From positions 62,001 to 126,000 of the forward strand of contig JADKFU010000001.1 in NCBI GenBank assembly GCA_016717285.1: a stretch of 64,000 nucleotides of DNA, given 5' to 3'. A program made the position numbers and the translations under genes. This document shows, piece by piece, positions 35,713 to 45,700 of the stretch. Every line of letters starts with the position of its first letter. The stretch's first letter is position 1. This stretch comes from Chitinophagaceae bacterium (GTDB lineage: Bacteria > Bacteroidota > Bacteroidia > Chitinophagales > UBA10324). The notes under the pieces were generated by a model, which ran no database searches, had not been told where the DNA came from, and saw only the letters and a program-made list of their open reading frames with translations.

Positions 35713-36206
35713 TGATACAACATGCTGCCTCGTTGGCTATTTCCGGAATATCGTTTCCTGAAAGCAATAATCGTAATCCAATTTCTACTCGTCACGATAA
35801 AACGATCGTTCACCTTATCGCTGTTTCACTTTGTTGCCTGCTTGCTCTTTTTCTTCCGGGAAAAATAGTTGCGCAATCCACAGCATCAGTATTGACCAAC
35901 AGGATTTCCAAAACCTGGCGGATGCAAAACCTGGAAGAAACCAACAAGCCTGCTGCTAATGATCAGGTAGCTGGCGAATTTATACTCGCGCTTCATGCTG
36001 ATTATACTGTAGAACAGGGAATGTATCCTGACGGGTTGATCAAAGGAACCTGGTCTGTTGACGAACAAAACCGAATGGTCTCTGTGAGGGACAATGAAAC
36101 AGGAATCATTTACAAAATGAAGATTGTTAAGCTGACTGATCATGAATTAGTGCTGCAGGAACAATCTGCTACCAGTAATCTCACTATTTATTACAAAGAA
36201 AAATAG
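35712..36206 (+). CDS. Secreted lipocalin-like hypothetical protein
   Basis: 164 residues. The start ATG shares one base with the hppD stop (TAATG), suggesting coupled translation. About 30 polar residues precede a hydrophobic signal (IVHLIAVSLCCLLALFL, cut near KIVAQS), which is long for a signal peptide, so a later start is possible but no ATG lies nearer. The ~110-residue mature part (KTWRMQNLEE, FILALHADYTVEQG, GTWSVDEQNRMVSVRD) has the strand pattern of small lipocalin-like domains (DUF4923/lipocalin_4 type). Function unknown. Confidence 0.65.
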   Translation: MIQHAASLAISGISFPESNNRNPISTRHDKTIVHLIAVSLCCLLALFLPGKIVAQSTASVLTNRISKTWRMQNLEETNKPAANDQVAGEFILALHADYTVEQGMYPDGLIKGTWSVDEQNRMVSVRDNETGIIYKMKIVKLTDHELVLQEQSATSNLTIYYKEK

Positions 36207-37050
36207 AGCTGATTTGCAAAGCTGCAATAGGTGTCCTCATTTTTAAGATGTTCGGATTGATTGACGTCCCCGTTATACATTCTCTATAGTCAGTTTATAA
36301 AATCCCTTTGCGCAAACTTACAACTGTTAAGTGTTTGCTCTTTATTTTCAAAAAAAGGAAAATACTCCACTACCCTCATCTATTCTGTTCCTTATTTTTT
36401 AGGAGATGAAAACCATGCCGGATTGAATTAAAGAATGTGTTTTCAGAATGCAGTGTTATGTGTGGAAATTAAATTAGTTGCCTTCATTTTGAAATAGAAT
36501 TCATAAAGGGTTTCTTTCTTCACCCAACATACATTACATGATGCTTTTGATTTTTTTGGAATTGAAAATGCGAACTGTTCGCAACATCATTTGATATAAT
36601 TATAGCATGGAAACAAAAAATAACATTTCATGAATTGTTCATTTAAACTGCATTTGACTGATTAAAGTCATCTTCAGGATGATTTCAAAAAAAATATTTT
36701 CACTTTTTTTTCTTTCATTTTTCAAGATGAATAACTTGAAATAAATGTTCATGCGTGCTGATTTTATTGCTGTTGAATTGAATTCATGAATAGGTGAGTC
36801 AACGTGAAAATTATTTTAGTGGTGTTGAAAGCTTTGCTGGCTGCGTGTTTCAGCATCCTATAAAATCAGTGTTGGAAAAAAATTAAAAATTATTTTTTAA
36901 AAATGTTCAACTGCATTTCTGTTTTGCATAACAAAATAAGTTTGCAGCATGATGTTGTTTGCCTTATTCACATTGTTGTGTGAATAAAAATGTTCAAAAA
37001 TATTTTTGTTATGAAACGATTCATTCTTATTTTGATGAAAATTTTAAACT
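36207..37050. other. 844-bp AT-rich non-coding region
   Basis: No ORF with protein-like composition. Visible structure: a palindrome GCGAACTGTTCGC (36570-36582), many T- and A-runs, and a perfect 9-bp hairpin TTATTCACA / TGTGAATAA with a 6-nt loop (36964-36987) close to the promoter of the following small gene. The purpose of such a long leader is unknown; an unannotated RNA gene is possible. Confidence 0.5.
37001..37008 (+). promoter_or_regulatory. Bacteroidota-type -7 box (TATTTTTG)
   Basis: Exact match to TAnnTTTG, 42 bp before the start codon of the histone-like gene, with TTG at 36976-36978 (22-bp spacing) as a possible -33 element. The 9-bp hairpin at 36964-36987 overlaps the -33 position and could be an operator. 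Confidence 0.55.
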
Positions 37051-37137
37051 ATGGCTACAAAAAAGAAAGCAGCGAAAAAGGCTGCAAAGAAAGCAGCTCC
37101 GAAAAAAGGGGCTAAAAAAGCAGCTAAGAAAAAATAA
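37051..37137 (+). CDS. Lys/Ala-rich histone H1-like micro-protein (28 aa)
   Basis: A complete ORF of 28 codons, ATG to TAA: starts MATKKKAAKK and goes on with KAAPKKGAKK-type repeats, ending in three Lys. Composition is almost only Lys, Ala, Gly and Pro, like the tail of bacterial Hc1/H1-like proteins, so non-specific DNA or RNA binding is expected. Support for a real gene: a consensus -7 box 42 bp upstream and a strong intrinsic terminator 24 bp downstream. A 65-residue ORF over the same bases in another frame is its shadow. Confidence 0.75.
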   Translation: MATKKKAAKKAAKKAAPKKGAKKAAKKK

Positions 37138-37161
37138 TTTAGCTAAGCTTTTTTGAATAAC

Positions 37162-37193
37162 GGGGCATCGAAAAATCGGTGCCCCTTATTTTT
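37162..37193 (+). terminator. Intrinsic terminator
   Basis: Stem GGGGCATCG / CGGTGCCCC (9 bp with one T-G pair), loop AAAAAT, followed by TTATTTTT. It ends the transcript of the 28-residue gene; one of the very few clear rho-independent terminators in the window. Confidence 0.88.
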
Positions 37194-37276
37194 GTGGTAA
37201 CCTCAGGAAATTTTCAACGCCACCTATTGTGCGTATAAATTGAATGGAGTTGAATGAAGTTAATTGAAAAGAAGGG

Positions 37277-37663
37277 AATGGTTAAATTGTCTGATTGCTA
37301 AATGCTGTGGCGAAGGCTGTGTGTATGCTAACTGCACAATTAAAGTATCAGCTTTGATTTGTCATGGAAGATGAAAAGCTAAATTGTCAAATAGTTAAAT
37401 GACTCCGGAGAAGCCGATGCATTGATTCGTTAAACCAACAGCATATCATCGGGAGTTTGTTCAAAGTAAGTTGAACGGTTGAATTGCTGTATGGCTAAAC
37501 GGTTGCTGCGAATCCGGAGTATGTATTCCTGAAATAATCAGCGCAACTATTTCTTTATTGGAATGTCTTTTCAACAGTGGGATATACATGTTTTATCAAC
37601 GCAGCATATAAACCAGCTTTGCTGTAACAATTAAACAGTTAAGCAATTTAACCATTTAGCCAG
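37277..37663. repeat. Field of degenerate composite octamer/hairpin repeats
   Basis: The 568-bp gap 37138-37705 holds, besides the terminator, at least four diverged copies of the element at 5049: AT-rich units such as AAATTGTC, GATTGCTAAATG or GAATTGCTGTATGG followed by a GC core (TGGCGAAGGCTG, CCGGAGAAGCCG, TGCGAATCCGGAG), near 37277, 37381 and 37474, and one in opposite orientation at about 37625-37663. Confidence 0.65.
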
Positions 37664-37705
37664 CCAGTCATCTATCCTGACCCATCTTTACCTCACCAAT
37701 AGATT

Positions 37706-38677
37706 CTAGTCAAACGACTGATTCGAAAGATCCGCCTGTTTCAGCATTTCTTCATATTCAGCCGGCGTAAGATCATTGAAGAAGAAGTTTACCGGATCGA
37801 TATGCACGCCGTTTTTTATCACTTCATAATGACAATGTGGTGCAGTGGATTTGCCCGTGCTTCCCACATAACCAATCACATCACCGCGTTTCACCGGTTG
37901 TCCTTCACGAACAATAATCCTGCTCATGTGAGCATAATGAGTCTGATATCCAACCATGTGATTGATAGTTACGTTATTGCCATAACCACGATCACCATAT
38001 TCAACAATACTGATAGTGCCATTGCCCGTTGCATGAATCGGAGTTCCGCTGGGCGCGGTAAAATCCAGTCCCTCATGCATCTTCGGAATTTTATAAATCG
38101 GATCTATCCGCATTCCAAAACCGGAAGCAATGTGCGACAAATCTTTATTGCTGATAGGTTGAATTGCGGGAATTGAGGATAACACTTCTTCCTTTTTCTT
38201 AATCAACAATGAAATCTCATCATAAGATTTCGATTGAATGTAAAGTTGCCTGCGAATCTGATCCAGCTTTTCCGAAGCCGTCACCATCAGTTGTCCGTTG
38301 TCGTAGTTCATCAGTTCACGGTATTTGTTAATGCCGCCTGATCCCGCCTGTCGCACACTCGAAGGAATCGGTTCTGCTTCAAAGATTACCCTGTAAATAT
38401 TATCATCACGGTCTTCAAGGTCCGTCACTACTGCCGACATCTGATCGAGTTTTTTGTTCAACAGATCATATTCCAGCTGCATCTGGTTGATCTCGCGGTG
38501 GAGCGCTTTCTCCTTTGGTGAATCGAGATAGGTATAAGCGAGGTAAACAATAATAAATGCAAAAACAAGAGCGGCAGAAATAAATCCAAGAACGCGCAGG
38601 AATCTTGTCCGGAAAGCTTCTTCAAACTTTTCGTAACGCAATGCCTGGGTATTGTAATAGTATTTTACCTTTTTCAT
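37706..38677 (-). CDS. M23 (LytM-type) membrane-anchored peptidoglycan peptidase
   Basis: 323 residues. One N-terminal membrane helix (LGFISAALVFAFIIVYLAY), a coiled coil (~residues 58-100: INQMQLEYDLLNKKLDQM), then a LytM domain: SGFGMRIDPIYKIPKMHEGLD (H-x3-D zinc ligands), YGNNVTINH, HYAHMS and APHCHYEV (H-x-H). With all ligands kept, it should be an active zinc endopeptidase cutting stem-peptide cross-links. FtsEX-type systems activate coiled-coil LytM proteins, so FtsX (25934) could be a partner; that is inference. Divergent from alaS. Confidence 0.93.
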   Translation of the reverse strand: MKKVKYYYNTQALRYEKFEEAFRTRFLRVLGFISAALVFAFIIVYLAYTYLDSPKEKALHREINQMQLEYDLLNKKLDQMSAVVTDLEDRDDNIYRVIFEAEPIPSSVRQAGSGGINKYRELMNYDNGQLMVTASEKLDQIRRQLYIQSKSYDEISLLIKKKEEVLSSIPAIQPISNKDLSHIASGFGMRIDPIYKIPKMHEGLDFTAPSGTPIHATGNGTISIVEYGDRGYGNNVTINHMVGYQTHYAHMSRIIVREGQPVKRGDVIGYVGSTGKSTAPHCHYEVIKNGVHIDPVNFFFNDLTPAEYEEMLKQADLSNQSFD

Positions 38678-38892
38678 ATTTCAAATCGTTCGTAACGGAA
38701 TCTCCTGATCAAAGTCAATTGATTGCTGAAAACAAAACATTCAATGCATTTTATTTTCTCTCAAACACCTTTCACCGCACCACGCTTGAAGTAGTATTAT
38801 TAGCTAATTTTACGCGCCCGAAGCAGTGGGAACTGAACAAAATTAACCAAATAAATTTCTGTAAACAAAGAACGACCATTACAACTCATATC

Positions 38893-41523
38893 ATGAACGC
38901 TAAAGAAATACGCTCCGCTTTTCTTGAATTCTTTGCTTCCAAAGGTCATGCAATCGTGCCTTCGGCTCCTATTGTAATAAAGAATGATCCTACGCTGATG
39001 TTTACCAATGCAGGCATGAACCAGTTTAAAGATATTTTCCTGGGCGATAAAATTCCTGTTTCGAAACGTGTGGCAGATACTCAAAAATGTTTACGCGTAT
39101 CCGGAAAACACAATGACCTCGAAGAGGTGGGTATTGATACTTATCATCATACCATGTTTGAAATGTTGGGTAACTGGTCATTCGGTGATTACTTTAAAGA
39201 AGAATCTATTGCATGGGCCTGGGAATTGCTGACTCAGGTGTATCAATTGCCTGCCGACAGATTATACGTCACCATTTTTGAAGGTGATGCGAAGGAAGGT
39301 TTAGAGAAAGATGAGGAGGCCGCAACTTTCTGGAAGAAATGGATTGCGGAGGACAGGATTATTTCAGGCAATAAGAAAGACAACTTCTGGGAAATGGGCG
39401 ATACGGGTCCATGCGGCCCCTGCTCGGAAATTCATTTTGATAACCGTGATGACGAAGAAAGAAAAAAACTGGAAGGAAAAAATCTCGTGAATACCGGAGA
39501 TCCGCAAGTGATAGAAATCTGGAACCTCGTTTTCATTCAATTCAATCGTCTGTCAAACGGGTCGTTGCAACCATTGCCTGCAAATCATGTAGATACAGGA
39601 ATGGGCTTCGAGCGGCTGACACGTGTGATTCAGCAAAAAAAATCCAACTACGATTCTGATATCTTTCAACCGTTCATAGCGTTCATTGAAAATAAGTCAG
39701 CTATTAAATATGGCACTGCTGAAAAAACAGACGTTGCCATGCGCGTGATGAGTGATCATATACGTGCGATTGGATTTGCAATTGCAGATGGACAGTTACC
39801 GTCGAATACCGGAGCAGGTTATGTGATTCGCCGTATTCTTCGCCGTGCTGTACGTTATTATTACAGCTTTCTCAATGTGCAGACACCGGTCCTTTTCGAA
39901 CTGGTGGAAATTCTTGCTAAGGAGTTCGGCGATGTTTTCCCGGAAATCAGCAAACAGCAGTCATTTGTTGCAAGAGTTATTGAAGAAGAGGAATCCTCGT
40001 TCCTGAAAACATTGTCGGATGGAATTAAACGGTTTGATCAGTATGCTGCAACATTAAAAGGCAATGCCAGGATGGTGGAAGGAAAGTTTGCTTTTGAGTT
40101 GTATGATACATTTGGTTTTCCGATCGATCTCACGCAACTACTGGCTGCAGAAAAAAACATTACCGTTGACCTTCCTGGATTCAACACGAGTTTAGATGAA
40201 CAAAGAAAAAGATCAAGGAAGGCTGCTGAAGTGGTAACCGGTGATTGGATCGAGCTCAAGAAAGTTGACAAGATTGATTTTCTCGGATATGATTCACTGG
40301 AAGCTCAGTCAAATGTTGTGAAATACCGCAAGCAAAAAGCAAAAGACAAGGAAGTTTTTCAGTTGGTATTAAATCAAACACCTTTCTATGCAGAAAGTGG
40401 TGGTCAGTTGGGTGACCAGGGGAAATTATTTTTCGGGGAAGAAGAAATTAAAGTGCTTGATACCAAAAAGGAGAATGAGCTTATCATTCATTTTGTAAAC
40501 AGGTTTCCAAAATCGTTTGATGAATCCGTGTTGGCAAAAGTGGATGTTGTTGCAAGAAATAGTATCATGAGCAACCACACGGCCACTCATTTAATGCATG
40601 CTGCATTACGTAAAATTCTTGGCACACATGTGCAGCAAAAAGGATCGTTGGTGGCACCTGATCATCTGCGTTTTGATTTTTCGCATTTCGCTAAAGTAAC
40701 CAGGGAAGAGCTGGACGCGATTGAAACAATGGTGAATCAGAAAATAAGAGAGAATATAATTCGTGAAGTGGATGTAATGCCTGTTGCAGAAGCGATGAAA
40801 ACCGGAGCGATGGCTTTATTCGGTGAGAAATACGGCGATAAAGTTCGTGTAGTCACTTTCGATAAAAATTTCTCCCGTGAATTATGCGGTGGCACCCATG
40901 TTCATTCTACCGGAGCAATTGGCTATTTCAAAATTATTTCTGAAGCAGCCGTGGCAGCAGGTGTTCGTCGCATTGAAGCAATTACCGGTGAAGCTGCGGA
41001 ACAACTGATTCGTTCCACTTTCAATCGCCTGGAAACAATTGGTTCGTTACTCGGCAATGCAAAGGATGCTGAGAAAGGCATTCAACATTTACAGGAAGAA
41101 AATGCGCAGTTGAAAAAGCAGGTGGAATCATTCACTGCTATGCAGGTACAACAAGTAAAAGAAATGTTGAAAAAAACGTCAGAAAATATCGGAGGCATTC
41201 AGTTTATCGGCGCGGCTACTTCGTTGAACTCGGCTGATGCATTGAAAAAGCTTGCTTATGACTTACGAAATGAGGTAGAAAATCTGGTAGGTGTATTTGG
41301 TGCGGAAGCTGATGGAAAGGCACACCTTATGATTATTATTTCTGATAACCTCGTGAAGGAAAAATCGCTTGATGCAGGGAAAATGATCCGGATAATCAGC
41401 AAAGAAATAAATGGTGGTGGTGGTGGACAGAAATTTTTTGCTTCAGCAGGAGGCACTCATCCCGCCGGTATCAATAAAGCAATTGAAGCAGCCAGAGACG
41501 GGTTGAACGCAACAATAGGATAA
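38893..41523 (+). CDS. alaS: Alanyl-tRNA synthetase
   Basis: 876 residues from MNAKEIRSAF (38893); an open extension upstream to 38605 overlaps the divergent peptidase gene and is not family-like. Class II catalytic core: KCLRVSGKHNDLEEVG, HTMFEMLGNWSFGDYFK, MGDTGPCGPCSEIH; the editing domain has SNHTATHLMHAAL (H-x3-H) and CGGTHVHSTG (C-x3-H); a DHHA1 C-terminal domain ends in GGGGGQKFFASAGG. All catalytic and editing residues I can check are present. It charges tRNA-Ala and clears mis-acylated product. Confidence 0.95.
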   Translation: MNAKEIRSAFLEFFASKGHAIVPSAPIVIKNDPTLMFTNAGMNQFKDIFLGDKIPVSKRVADTQKCLRVSGKHNDLEEVGIDTYHHTMFEMLGNWSFGDYFKEESIAWAWELLTQVYQLPADRLYVTIFEGDAKEGLEKDEEAATFWKKWIAEDRIISGNKKDNFWEMGDTGPCGPCSEIHFDNRDDEERKKLEGKNLVNTGDPQVIEIWNLVFIQFNRLSNGSLQPLPANHVDTGMGFERLTRVIQQKKSNYDSDIFQPFIAFIENKSAIKYGTAEKTDVAMRVMSDHIRAIGFAIADGQLPSNTGAGYVIRRILRRAVRYYYSFLNVQTPVLFELVEILAKEFGDVFPEISKQQSFVARVIEEEESSFLKTLSDGIKRFDQYAATLKGNARMVEGKFAFELYDTFGFPIDLTQLLAAEKNITVDLPGFNTSLDEQRKRSRKAAEVVTGDWIELKKVDKIDFLGYDSLEAQSNVVKYRKQKAKDKEVFQLVLNQTPFYAESGGQLGDQGKLFFGEEEIKVLDTKKENELIIHFVNRFPKSFDESVLAKVDVVARNSIMSNHTATHLMHAALRKILGTHVQQKGSLVAPDHLRFDFSHFAKVTREELDAIETMVNQKIRENIIREVDVMPVAEAMKTGAMALFGEKYGDKVRVVTFDKNFSRELCGGTHVHSTGAIGYFKIISEAAVAAGVRRIEAITGEAAEQLIRSTFNRLETIGSLLGNAKDAEKGIQHLQEENAQLKKQVESFTAMQVQQVKEMLKKTSENIGGIQFIGAATSLNSADALKKLAYDLRNEVENLVGVFGAEADGKAHLMIIISDNLVKEKSLDAGKMIRIISKEINGGGGGQKFFASAGGTHPAGINKAIEAARDGLNATIG

Positions 41524-41579
41524 CCCTGCAATAATTCTTTTCCTGCTCCTTAGAATTCGAAAAGGTTATGGAGATGTGG

Positions 41580-42014
41580 TTATTCCACTTTCTTACCCGC
41601 AAAATTCATTTGCGTATTATCATAAAATTGGGGAGGATCATAAGAACCGCTAATGGCTTCAGTAAAGAGATATAAACTGTCTCCATTGAAATTGCCTACA
41701 ATATTATGGTTGAATTCATTAAGCGCAAAAACACCGGCGGAGTCAACAAAAATCGGAGGTGCATCACTACCATGAATATCGATGAAGCCAATGGTTTCGT
41801 CAGTTATAGTAACTGTATAAGTATAAGCAGTGTCAATCTTATATACTCCATCCGCATCTACACCTGCACTGTGCTTTTCCACCCAACCTTCGTAAGTACC
41901 TGCATACTTAATCGTGTCTTCAGGTGGAATTGGATGTATTACTACTGGAGGCAGTTCATCTTTACAGGAAGCAAGAGCAAGCAGCAGGCAAAAAGAAAGT
42001 ATTTGAATTTTCAT
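41580..42014 (-). CDS. Small hypothetical lipoprotein
   Basis: 144 residues. Signal MKIQILSFCLLLALASC with a good lipobox (LASC, Cys17), so lipid-anchored. The mature part begins acidic/Pro-rich (KDELPPVVIHPIPPEDTI), then a beta-rich domain (KYAGTYEGWVEKHS ... TVTITDETIGFIDIHG ... NFNGDSLYLFTEAISG) reminiscent of small lipocalin-like lipoproteins of Bacteroidota. No family recognised with certainty. Tail to tail with alaS. Confidence 0.7.
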   Translation of the reverse strand: MKIQILSFCLLLALASCKDELPPVVIHPIPPEDTIKYAGTYEGWVEKHSAGVDADGVYKIDTAYTYTVTITDETIGFIDIHGSDAPPIFVDSAGVFALNEFNHNIVGNFNGDSLYLFTEAISGSYDPPQFYDNTQMNFAGKKVE

Positions 42015-42264
42015 AGTTCGCTAAATCGTGGCAAAAATAAGATAAATTCTACTTTCAAAACGTGAGCCACCATTTGGTGAGCCTGATTGTTTTCTTATAG
42101 AAGAAATACCAAATGCAATGCTTTTAATTAATGGATCTCTATGTAAAAATTTATTGTTAAGAATTGAACATTAAGCTTGCACAATTTGCATAAAAAAAAG
42201 TGTTTATTGTAAAAAAGGTAACAAATGATTGCTTTTTTGACAAAAAGACTTAATCTTTGTTTAT

Positions 42265-42795
42265 ATGAATGTAACGCAAGCCGTTAAGGATGTTCCGCAC
42301 ACCGAGCTTGACCAGCTTGATTTTCAAATCCTCTCGCAGCTTCAGCAAGACGGGCGTAAATCTTTTACTGACATCGCGGAGCAGTTGAAAGTATCGGTTG
42401 GCACGGTACGCAATCGCGTTCAATGGTTAACCGAAACAAAAACGCTGCAAGTGATTGGCCGGGTTGATCCGGAAAAGATCGGATTTCATGCGTATGCACA
42501 TATTTTTATCAATGTAAGTCCGGCCAGCCTGATTATTCCGGTGGCCGAGAAAATTGCAAAGCTGCCTGAAGTAAGTTTTCTCGCCATGATCTCCGGCAAC
42601 TTCGATCTTGAAGTGAACGTGATGTGCCGCAATAACGAACATCTGATCTGGCTGATGAACGAAAAAATTCATAAAATAAAAGGGGTGGATGAAACATCCA
42701 CCAACATGTATTTCCGCGTTTTTAAAATTGCGCAGCCCGATTTAAATCTTGTTAAGACATCAACCGCTTCCAACAAAAAAATAAAGAGCGTATGA
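42265..42795 (+). CDS. Lrp/AsnC-family transcriptional regulator
   Basis: 176 residues. N-terminal winged helix-turn-helix (LDQLDFQILSQLQQDGRKS, then LKVSVGTVRNRVQWL recognition helix, residues ~17-60) and a C-terminal RAM (regulator of amino-acid metabolism) domain (IFINVSPASLIIPVAEKIA, then LEVNVMCRNNEHLIWLM). Family members sense amino acids as effectors. The stop overlaps the start of the SusC gene (ATGA), so regulator and importer are made from one transcript; it probably controls the whole amine-utilisation region. The extra ~20 residues at the C-terminus are Lys/Ser-rich. Confidence 0.92.
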   Translation: MNVTQAVKDVPHTELDQLDFQILSQLQQDGRKSFTDIAEQLKVSVGTVRNRVQWLTETKTLQVIGRVDPEKIGFHAYAHIFINVSPASLIIPVAEKIAKLPEVSFLAMISGNFDLEVNVMCRNNEHLIWLMNEKIHKIKGVDETSTNMYFRVFKIAQPDLNLVKTSTASNKKIKSV

Positions 42796-45700
42796 AACAG
42801 TTTTTCCTTGCAAAAGCATACCGGCTTCGTTCATTCCGCTATAATTTATTTGCTACCGCCAGCTTCAGCTTTCTAAAAAAACGATCTGGTGGATTGCATT
42901 TCAAACGCTACCGGCAATTGATTTTAACGGTATACTTTTCCCTTTTCACCATCGCAGCTTTTTCGCAAACTACACTGAAAGGTAGAATTACCGATTCCGG
43001 GTCTGAACCTCTTATCGGTGCCACTGTGCGTTGGAAGGAAGATCCTTCGAAAGGAACGCAAACCGACGAGGATGGAAAATTTCTGCTCGGTGTTTCTGCT
43101 CCAAATGGAACATTGGTTTTCTCCTATATTGGTTACGACGATTACGAAGAAGCATTTTCACCGGTTAAAACAACATTCAGCATTCAGCTTGCCCTGCACC
43201 GGGAACTGGACGAAGTGATCGTAGTTGGTTATGGCTCACAGAAAAAAAGTGATATAACCGGAGCGATTTCTTCAATTAAAGGAAAGGAACTTGAAGGCCT
43301 TCCCAATGTCAATCTGGGTACCAGCTTAACAGGGAAAGCAACCGGCATTTATGTTAAAACACCGTCCGGCACACCAGGTGCAGGTTTGTTGGTGAGTGTG
43401 CGTGGCAGTGAAAATCCGTTGTATGTGGTGGATGGCATTCCAATGCTCAGCGAAAGTAATTCCAGTCTTTCCACTTCTTACGATACGCAGGGAAATACCA
43501 CGGGCAATGGACAGGGCGTTTCTTCCATTGCAGATATAAATCCAGATGACATTGCAAGTATTGAAATATTAAAAGATGCATCTTCCGCTTCTATATATGG
43601 AGCGCGCGCAGCTAACGGTGTAGTGCTCATCACAACTAAACGTGGTGCTGCCGGAAAAACCAGTTTTAATGTGAATTCCTATACCGGAATACAAAGTGTT
43701 TCCAACAAGATAAAATTTATGAGCAGCGATCAGTTTGTTGCGTTGGTAGAAGATGGCCGTGCACAAGACCTGAAAAAATATGAAGAAGACCCGTTGTATT
43801 TCGGCGAAGGCTTCGATCCATCTATACTCACCAATCCATTACCGGAATCATGGTTTACCGGCGTAAACACTGACTGGTTGAACGAAGTAATGCAGACAGC
43901 TCCGGTGAGCAGCATTCAACTTTCTGCCAGCGGTGGTTCGGAGAAGAATCATTTTTATATCAGCAATTCTTATTTTACACAGGAAGGTATTGTCATCAAC
44001 TCTGACTATAAAAGATTTAACAACAGAATGAATTTTGATCAGACAGTGAATGATCATCTTTCTTTCGGAGAAAATTTCTCTTTCACGTATTCACAGAATC
44101 AAAGAAGTTTCAACGATGATACATACACCGGAATCGTTACGAATGCATTGGGTTGTTCACCATTAATGCCTGCTTATAATGACGATGGAACATATGCTGA
44201 TTATACGCAGTACCAGGCTGCATGGCTGAGCGATAATCCTGTGCTGAGTGCCAACGAAGTAACTGCAACTTCTATCAGCTATCGTGCCTTGGGAACAGTG
44301 TGGGCCAACTATGCATTCAATGACAAATGGGCTTTTAAAACTTCCTGGTCTGCTGATTTTACTTACGTTACTGATGATCAGTATTGGTCGCCCATCACCA
44401 CAGATGCAAGTGAATTAGGAGGAAAAGCATTCAATGGAAGTTTCAAACAGATGAATTGGCTTGGTGAAAATATTCTCACTTACAATACATCGTGGAATGA
44501 TGTGCACCATCTTACTGCACTTGGCGGATTTACGATGCAAAAAAATGTATCAAACCGACTAGGAGTTGGTGGACAAGGTTTCCCGATAGGAAGCGGATTG
44601 CAAAATGTTTCCAGCTCTGCAATCATCACTTCACGCATTGCTGATGGCACAGCCTGGTCGTTGGTTTCTTTTCTCGGAAGAGTGAACTATGATTACAAAA
44701 GCAGGTACCTTTTTAGTTTCAGCATACGCGCTGACGGTTCTTCACGGTTTGGTCCGGAAAACCAATATGGATATTTTCCGGCGGGCTCTGTTGGCTGGAG
44801 AATCAGCGATGAAAATTTCTTTCCCGAAAGCAAAGTTTTCACCAACCTGAAGCTTCGGTTCAGCTATGGTCTTACAGGTGATCAGGAGATTGGTGATTTT
44901 CAGGATGTCAGTTTCTGGTCGCCAATTACCTACAACGGCATTGCCGGATTGGGTCCGCGCAATATTGCCGATGCATCCCTTCGCTGGCAAAGCAACAGGA
45001 AGTTAAATGCGGGAGTTGATTATGAACTGTGGGGCGGAAAACTCAGTGGTTCATTTGAATACTACCGTGAAGTGAAATATGATCTTTTGAGTGAAGATGC
45101 AGTGCCCGGGACTTCCGGTTTTCCTTCCATCACACGCAATGCAGGACAAGTGCTGAACAATGGATGGGAATTAAGTTTTAATGCCACACCTGTCCGTGGT
45201 ACAGTTACCTGGGATATCGGATTCAACATTTCTTATCTGCACAATGAAGTGCTTGAACTCACCAGTGATAGCCTGTTGCTGTATGCTTACAATGATCTTG
45301 CGCCATCGCACATTCTTGCTGTCGGACAATCGCAGGGATCTTTCTGGGGAATCAATTATCTCGGCGTTGATCCTGAAACCGGTGATCCGATGTATGAAGA
45401 TTTAAATGGTGACGGTTCCATTGATGACAATGATGCAACTATAATTGGCAAAGCACTGCCGGATTATTATGGCGGAATAAATACCAGTTTGCGCTGGAAG
45501 AATTGGGGGTTCGATTTAAACGCTACTTATTCAATTGGCAATGAAGTGTATAATCTTATTCGTGGTGAATACCTTTCGCTCGGTTATGGTGCAGAAGGCT
45601 GGGATGCGGAAAATAATTTGTACCTGGTTTATTCCAACAATCCTGAGTATGCAGATGAGAGATGGATGACTGCAGGTGATCAATCAGATATTCCAAGAGC

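Noticed and set aside
36959..37156. 65-residue Lys/Arg-rich ORF
   Set aside because: Shadow of the 28-residue Lys/Ala gene in another frame: the promoter and terminator fit the shorter ORF better, and this frame has no sensible start.
38605..38892. N-terminal extension of alaS
   Set aside because: Overlaps the divergent peptidase gene and has no AlaRS similarity; MNAKEIRSAF at 38893 is the family start.
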